Shown: one piece after another, positions 59,101-64,000 of the stretch
How the letters are laid out: every line of letters starts with the position of its first letter
Numbering within the stretch: position 1 is the stretch's first letter
From: Ulota crispa
Taxonomy: Eukaryota; Streptophyta; Bryopsida; Orthotrichales; Orthotrichaceae
Direction of reading: 5' to 3'
Length of the DNA: 64,000 nt
Assembly: GCA_963920765.1 (NCBI GenBank)
Contig: OY987243.1
Coordinates: 10,602,001-10,666,000 of the forward strand
The notes under the pieces: model-generated
Seen by the model: only the letters and a program-made list of their open reading frames with translations
The model's database searches: none
What the model was told of the DNA's origin: nothing
Made by a program: the position numbers and the translations under genes

Positions 59101-62100
59101 TGTGTGGGGCTGCTTTTGAGATGAATGTTTTTAGTGCATTGAACCAATTTTGCCTTCCACCATGGACTTTGAATACAGAATCATATGCGGAAATGTGATT
59201 TGTGCACACTTGGAGCATCTGGAACTGAGGGTGCTTCTTGTTATTTATCTCGTCAAGTAAGTTGTAAATCTTTTGGCCTGTTTACGGCCTCGTCAATTTT
59301 GGATAGGAGTTTCGCAGTTGTCCTCAATATTAGGGTTTATTTTCCTTACTCGAGCTATTTTATAACTCTTTTACGTGGGTAGCGATGTCTGATGGCATGC
59401 TATTATGTGTTCCAAAGTGTGTTCCAATATGAGTATCTATTAAACATGAAAGACATGCAATTATTTCTGCAACAACAGCACCATGCTCTGTTTTAACCTA
59501 AATTGCTAAGAGCACTTTTGTCATCTCTGATTCCCACAGGACGGTGAAGCATAAATAGGTGAAGTGCTAGAAATGCCAACACTTGTAGTAGAACCAATTA
59601 AATCAAGACTTATTTTCATAAATTTGTCGGTTATGCTCTGAATTTTATGTCCTTTGTTTCAGGAGAAGCCTGTTTCTGAGGCTCAATACGATCTTGTCAC
59701 TTACTTGGCATACCTCCTTTATGCACCCTTGTACATTGCTGGACCTATTATCACCTTCAACGCATTTGCTTCTCAGGTTTTCTCCTTACTCTGTTTCTGT
59801 GTTTGATGACAACCTGCGTAAGATTGTCACAAGAATGAGATTTTTGCAATACGGGGATTTTCCTTGAATAGGTCGAATACCCTACTGGTTATCCTTCAGT
59901 ACAGGGGATCATGTTCACCATTTTGACTGACTGCTATTTTTATTGTTCAGCTGGAGAACGCACAAAGAGCTTACAGTAAAAAAGACATTGCAATGTATGG
60001 ATTGCGTTGGCTTCTCTGCTTCTTACTCATGGAGCTTCTGACTCATCGCTGCTATTTTAACGCCTTAGCGATTAGGTTGGAACCCTGAACGCAAGCAAAT
60101 GACTTGACTAATTTGATCTGCATAATTATGGGGCATTCTATTCAAAAAACTGCCATCTTTTCTGCTTTTGGCGCTTCATTCATTTATTATTGTGCTTCAA
60201 GGATTCGTTAAATTGTTCAAAGCGCTTACAAGAGTATGCTTTGGTGATGCAGTAGAGTTTGGCAAATGTTATCGCCCGTTGAGATTTTCATCATTGGATA
60301 TGGGGTATTGCTATATTTTCCCCTTGCTTCAACAACGTCATTGTTTGATTGTCTCAGTTTGAAGTAATTATTTATGGGGAAATTACAAGTAGGGGCATGA
60401 AAACGTAAAATATTACAAATAGGGGCGTAGTTTCAAAATAATTACAAATAGGGGTACGATTTCAAAAAAAGTTTAATTTTTTGTAATTTTTTTTGTTTAG
60501 ACATTGGTTGATTTAGACACATCACATTAAATGTTAGCTAACTTCCTAAAACCTAATAATCTCCAAAAGTTGCCATCCCCTTTACTAAAATTTCTTTATT
60601 TAGGCTTGATTTGGAGAGTCCTTTAAGTTTTTTGGAAATTAGCTAACAATTAATGTGATGTGTCTAAATCAACCAATGTCCAAACAAAAAAAATTACAAA
60701 AAATTAAACTTTTTTTGAAATCGTGCCCCTATTTGTAATTATTTTGAAACTGCGCCCCTATTTGTAATATTTTACGTTTTCATGCCCCTATTTGTAATTT
60801 CCCCATTATTTATTGTAATCATCGATGTTTTCAACCTACCAAGTCGTTAAAGGACGCCAAAGCCAGAGGATTTAGGGGATCTTCTTTTCTTCTTACTCGA
60901 TTGAATAGAAACAGAATGAGCTCTCTTAACCTTTGACATCAACTCACATAGGAGTTCAGAAATACTTCCATCTCTGTTCAGCAAAGTAAGTCTTACACAT
61001 TTATGCTCCTGATCATGTTCACTTTGTGGTCTCTGGCAGGTTCTGAACTTCATGTGGCTCAAATTTTTACTTATTTGGCGCTTCTTCAGATTTTGGGCCC
61101 TGGTATGCACTGTCTGATTGCCGCATTGTTCATATTCGGTTAATACACGTGTGCCTCACTAGTTCTCATGGTGTCGTGGATGAATGTTGCAGATTGATGG
61201 AATTGAAACTCAAGAGAACATGCTTAGATGCCTCAACAATTGCTATGATTTGGAAACTTTTTGGAAAAGCTGGCATGCTTCATATAATCGCTATCTAGTA
61301 AGGTATCTTCATGATTATCTACAGGGTGCGGTCTACCAATTTATTTTCATCAATACCTGAATTTATACTCTCTAATAAGCTTATCTGGAGTACAATTTAT
61401 CACAGATGAGAAGTTGGGATGATGTTTAGTTTAGATTTGTGACCGGTCACTGTATTGTCAAATTAAAAAGCAGATCTGGTACCTGTGAAGGTGAAGAACC
61501 TCAACATAGTTATGAAGTATCGTGTTGTGTTAAGAAGCTTGGATGTTGGATACCTAGTGATCACGACATACAAAACAACCTCCAGTTTGTTTGAAACCTG
61601 ATGTACTAAAATCTTATAACAGTAGTTGGTTATTCTTCTTTTTGCAACTTTCAGTTTATTTTTTTGAGTGTGAGAATCTGTGAGGGCAGTTTTTGTATTC
61701 TAGCAATATTGTTGATTCTTCTCAATGCACTATTTCCCGTTCTTGGTACTCTCATGGTTTTGGACTGCGTGACCTTTTAATATCTCTCTGAGTGGTTCCC
61801 GTGCTAATTTGAAATTTGCAGGTACTTGTACGTACCACTTGGAGGATCGCAATGGAGGTTCCTCAATGTGTGGATTATTTTTACTTTTGTTGCAATTTGG
61901 CATGATCTTGAATGGTGAGTTCAATATCCATAATCTTTATATTTTCACATTGCTATGAAGGTTTTCTTAATAGAAACCTCTGAAAATCACTCCTTCAAAT
62001 GCAGTTGCTCGGTGGATTACGATATAATTAGTTTGAAACGTTGCATGTTTGGTTCCTGCTTTACAGGAGGCTTCTGTCATGGGCTTGGGTGACGTGTATA

Positions 62101-63482
62101 TTGTGGGGTCCGGAGCTGCTGGTGAAATCTGTCATGCGCACACCTCAGGTGTGTTAATCAGTTCATCTCTATTCCTATTTGACCATGTTCTTAGATGGGA
62201 TGTATTCCATTTTAACTCATAACATTGGTTCACAGCAGAGGCTGACGAGGTCCAACTTTCCGTATTGCGTAAGATGCTGTATTTTAAAATTTCTGATGAG
62301 TTTGAAGTGGTATGATAATTCGAATATTCCCTTTCCAAATGTCCGAGCAGATGGCAGACTTTAAGAAGACAGATGCATTCCGAGAGTGCCATGCATTAGC
62401 AGGGTCTCTTAACATCACTGGCCTCATGGTGGGTACTGTATTTGCACTTCAGTTTCAAAGTAATCATAGAATAGCAAGGTCATTACTAAAATTTACACGA
62501 TGCTGCTGCTCCTACCCTTCTGAGTCGTATATATTGCGTGCCTACAAATTCTATTTTTGACTATCTTCGTCGTTCTGAGCAATGCTCTGTTATTCTGCTT
62601 CCATTCCTTTTGATGGGCAATTTTGAATGATTGAGGAAAAGTAGCTTATGTGATTAATTTCCATATGTGCAGCTAGCAAACCTTGTAGGGTTTGTGGTGG
62701 GTCCAGATGGCATGAAGCTCTTGGCTACTCGTATGCTATCTCGTGAGAGTGAGTGAACCACTACTTCTCTATTGCAGCTCCTCTCTAATGCTTAGTTACC
62801 TTCTCTTGCTTATTTAGGTTATGCTCTTTGAATTTAACCCTATCTAGGACCCAAAGTCTAGATTCTCTTGCTCTTGCTTATCGTATTATGATGCTCTCCC
62901 TTAACCCTTGAATGCTGCTTTGACCTGAGAGGTCAGATTGTTTGATTAAATACAATGTTCTTCTTTAGCTTCCTGGCGGTGAGGTATTAAAATTTAACGT
63001 GAGTTTGTTTGGCAAGTATTTTATGAAGCCTTCTGATTGTTGCAGATGTTCCTCTTCTCCTCGTCATCGTATTCTCGTTTTATATCGGGACGAAGGTACG
63101 TCGTTTTGTGATGCAATTCGTAAATATTATTGTTTGATGGAGTAATCTAGCTATATATAAATATATGTATATGTAGGCTTACTAGTGAGGGTCCGGACTC
63201 AATTAGCACGTTTATTGTATTCTTGTTCACTGAAGATCATTATATGGAGCCTACACGCCCTCCTGATGCCTTCGTCACTGGTCAGAAATACAAATTTCAA
63301 GTTCCTTAGGTAGCAGGTGTGCGCAGGATTGTACATGTTGTGTTTTTCAGAAGTTATGAGATGGATTAATCTTCATCAAGTCTTTGGTGATTTTTCAGCT
63401 CATGCTTGCAATCCGCTATCGTCAAGAGAAAGTGCAGGAGAGTCAAAAACAAGACGCCCTTACGAAGCAAGTCATTGACTAA
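56126..63482 (+). CDS. MBOAT-family membrane O-acyltransferase, GUP1/HHAT-like
   Basis: Nineteen exons: 56126-56255, 57014-57084, 57329-57510, 57941-57989, 58189-58292, 58462-58526, 58714-58790, 59179-59256, 59663-59776, 59951-60075, 60253-60304, 61040-61102, 61193-61302, 61822-61914, 62067-62148, 62351-62428, 62673-62748, 63046-63095, 63399-63482. They join to 1683 nt, 560 residues, close to the roughly 530 of the Arabidopsis At1g57600-type protein. Several hydrophobic segments span the membrane. The MBOAT core is clear: FWKSWHASYNR with His398, YVPLGGSQWRFLNVW, and VAIWHDLEW with the likely catalytic His434. Family members move acyl groups onto lipids or proteins in the ER. The plant substrate is unknown. 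Junction 4/5 (AAG|GTGCTC, TAG|ACC) is the weakest; it was chosen because it keeps frame and family length. Confidence 0.92.
60376..60804. mobile_element. Mutator-like foldback element in intron 11
   Basis: Long terminal inverted repeats of about 180 bases (60376-60555 and 60625-60804), differing at only a few positions, start GGGGAAATTACAA. A perfect 9-bp duplication ATTATTTAT lies at 60367-60375 and 60805-60813. Nine-base duplications with long inverted repeats point to Mutator-like elements. Inside each arm, ATTACAAATAGGGG-type motifs repeat three times. The arms' near identity suggests a recent insertion. It lies between exons 11 and 12 and leaves both splice sites intact. Confidence 0.85.
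62901..62941. mobile_element. lone TTAA element end in intron 17
   Basis: TTAACCCTTGAATGCTGC followed by the hairpin TGACC/GGTCA resembles the other TTAA ends. No matching right end was seen in the intron, so it may be a decayed relic. Confidence 0.4.
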
Positions 63483-63826
63483 TAATTGGAGTGGTGTATC
63501 CAGGTTATCTTCGGAAAATTGTTCCGTTTTCTTCCAAACATTTATCTTTCCATTGTTTCTTAATCTTCTGAATTTCTAGTATCCACTAGAATTGAAATCA
63601 CCGTTCGTGATCTTTTGTGGGCACATGTCTATTTACAACAATTGTTGATGCCAGCCGAAACTAGTTGTCAAATTGAGTTGTAGTACAACCATTACCCCGG
63701 TTCGCTCAATTTATCAGATGTTCAGAGTCATTTGCACATGTTTTAGGTTCCGGTGTTGAGGAATCGCTAAACATTCAAGACTATATCAACTTTTGGGTTC
63801 ATTTTTCATTGGAATTTGGCTTTCAG

Positions 63827-63922
63827 GGAATTGTCCGAGGAGCTGATGGGTGCGGACGTACCTCCAAATCACAAACCGCCAGTGATCAAAACAAGAATTT
63901 GTGTCCTGATCTTCTCAAACAG
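63827..63922 (+). CDS. possible exon beyond the MBOAT stop
   Basis: It lies between an acceptor TTTCAG and a donor AG|GTATGG. One frame is open throughout and reads like protein (ELSEELMGADVPPNHKPP). It could be an exon of a neighbouring gene running out of the window, an alternative 3' end of the MBOAT gene, or chance. No family recognised. Confidence 0.3.
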
Positions 63923-64000
63923 GTATGGTTAGTGTTTGTATTTATGAGTCTTATGGCATTCAGTTGCCCTTCGCTGCCAAGTGAGTTGTTCTGATAGTAG

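Noticed and set aside
1-64000. CRISPR arrays, bacterial operons or phage genes
   Set aside because: GT-AG introns, plastid-targeting sequences and plant-type transposons show nuclear eukaryotic DNA; no spaced direct-repeat array was seen.

Overview
The window is nuclear DNA of a green plant. Three chloroplast or endomembrane proteins of plant type are split by many GT-AG introns, coding DNA is about 45-50% GC, and it lies in AT-rich, transposon-packed intergenic DNA. Abundant TTAA-flanked, piggyBac-like elements are not what I expect of a flowering plant, so a bryophyte, lycophyte, fern or streptophyte alga is likely. That placement is inference; nothing here fixes the species.

Layout. 1-2450: GC-richer DNA with two tandem repeats and only doubtful exons. 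2452-6580: at least five short inverted-repeat elements. 7688-8806: an intronless F-box protein gene (+). 9973-11695: two more small elements. 11785-13379: a three-exon gene (-) for a chloroplast CAAD/CURT1-like membrane protein with a coiled-coil tail. 13345-15019: an unrecognised minus-strand gene with a tandemly triplicated exon; its inferred end overlaps the start of the CAAD gene. 15976-18717: a TTAA element and minisatellites. 20776-24192: an eight-exon gene (-) for a thylakoid-lumen pentapeptide protein of the TL17.4 type, whose first intron is mostly transposon. 24674-30371: nested elements, namely a PIF-type MITE holding a TTAA element, and a 3.2-kb CACTA element holding a tRNA-derived SINE. 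30372-34081: very AT-rich, empty. 34082-47795: a 13.7-kb PIF/Harbinger element with matching terminal repeats and TTA target duplications, carrying a broken trihelix-like gene and a broken HARBI1-type transposase. 47796-53515: AT-rich, empty. 53516-55945: a chain of TTAA and other elements. 56126-63482: a 19-exon gene (+) for a GUP1/HHAT-like MBOAT acyltransferase, with a young Mutator-like foldback element in intron 11. 63827-63922: a possible further exon running towards the window edge.

The host genes do not form a pathway. Two encode plastid proteins (thylakoid lumen; probably thylakoid membrane), one a ubiquitin-ligase adaptor and one an ER-type membrane acyltransferase. I assembled the three multi-exon gene models by hand from splice signals. 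Each gives one open frame of exact codon length (1245, 753 and 1683 nt), which supports them. Transposon families were recognised by comparing copies within the window, not by database search.
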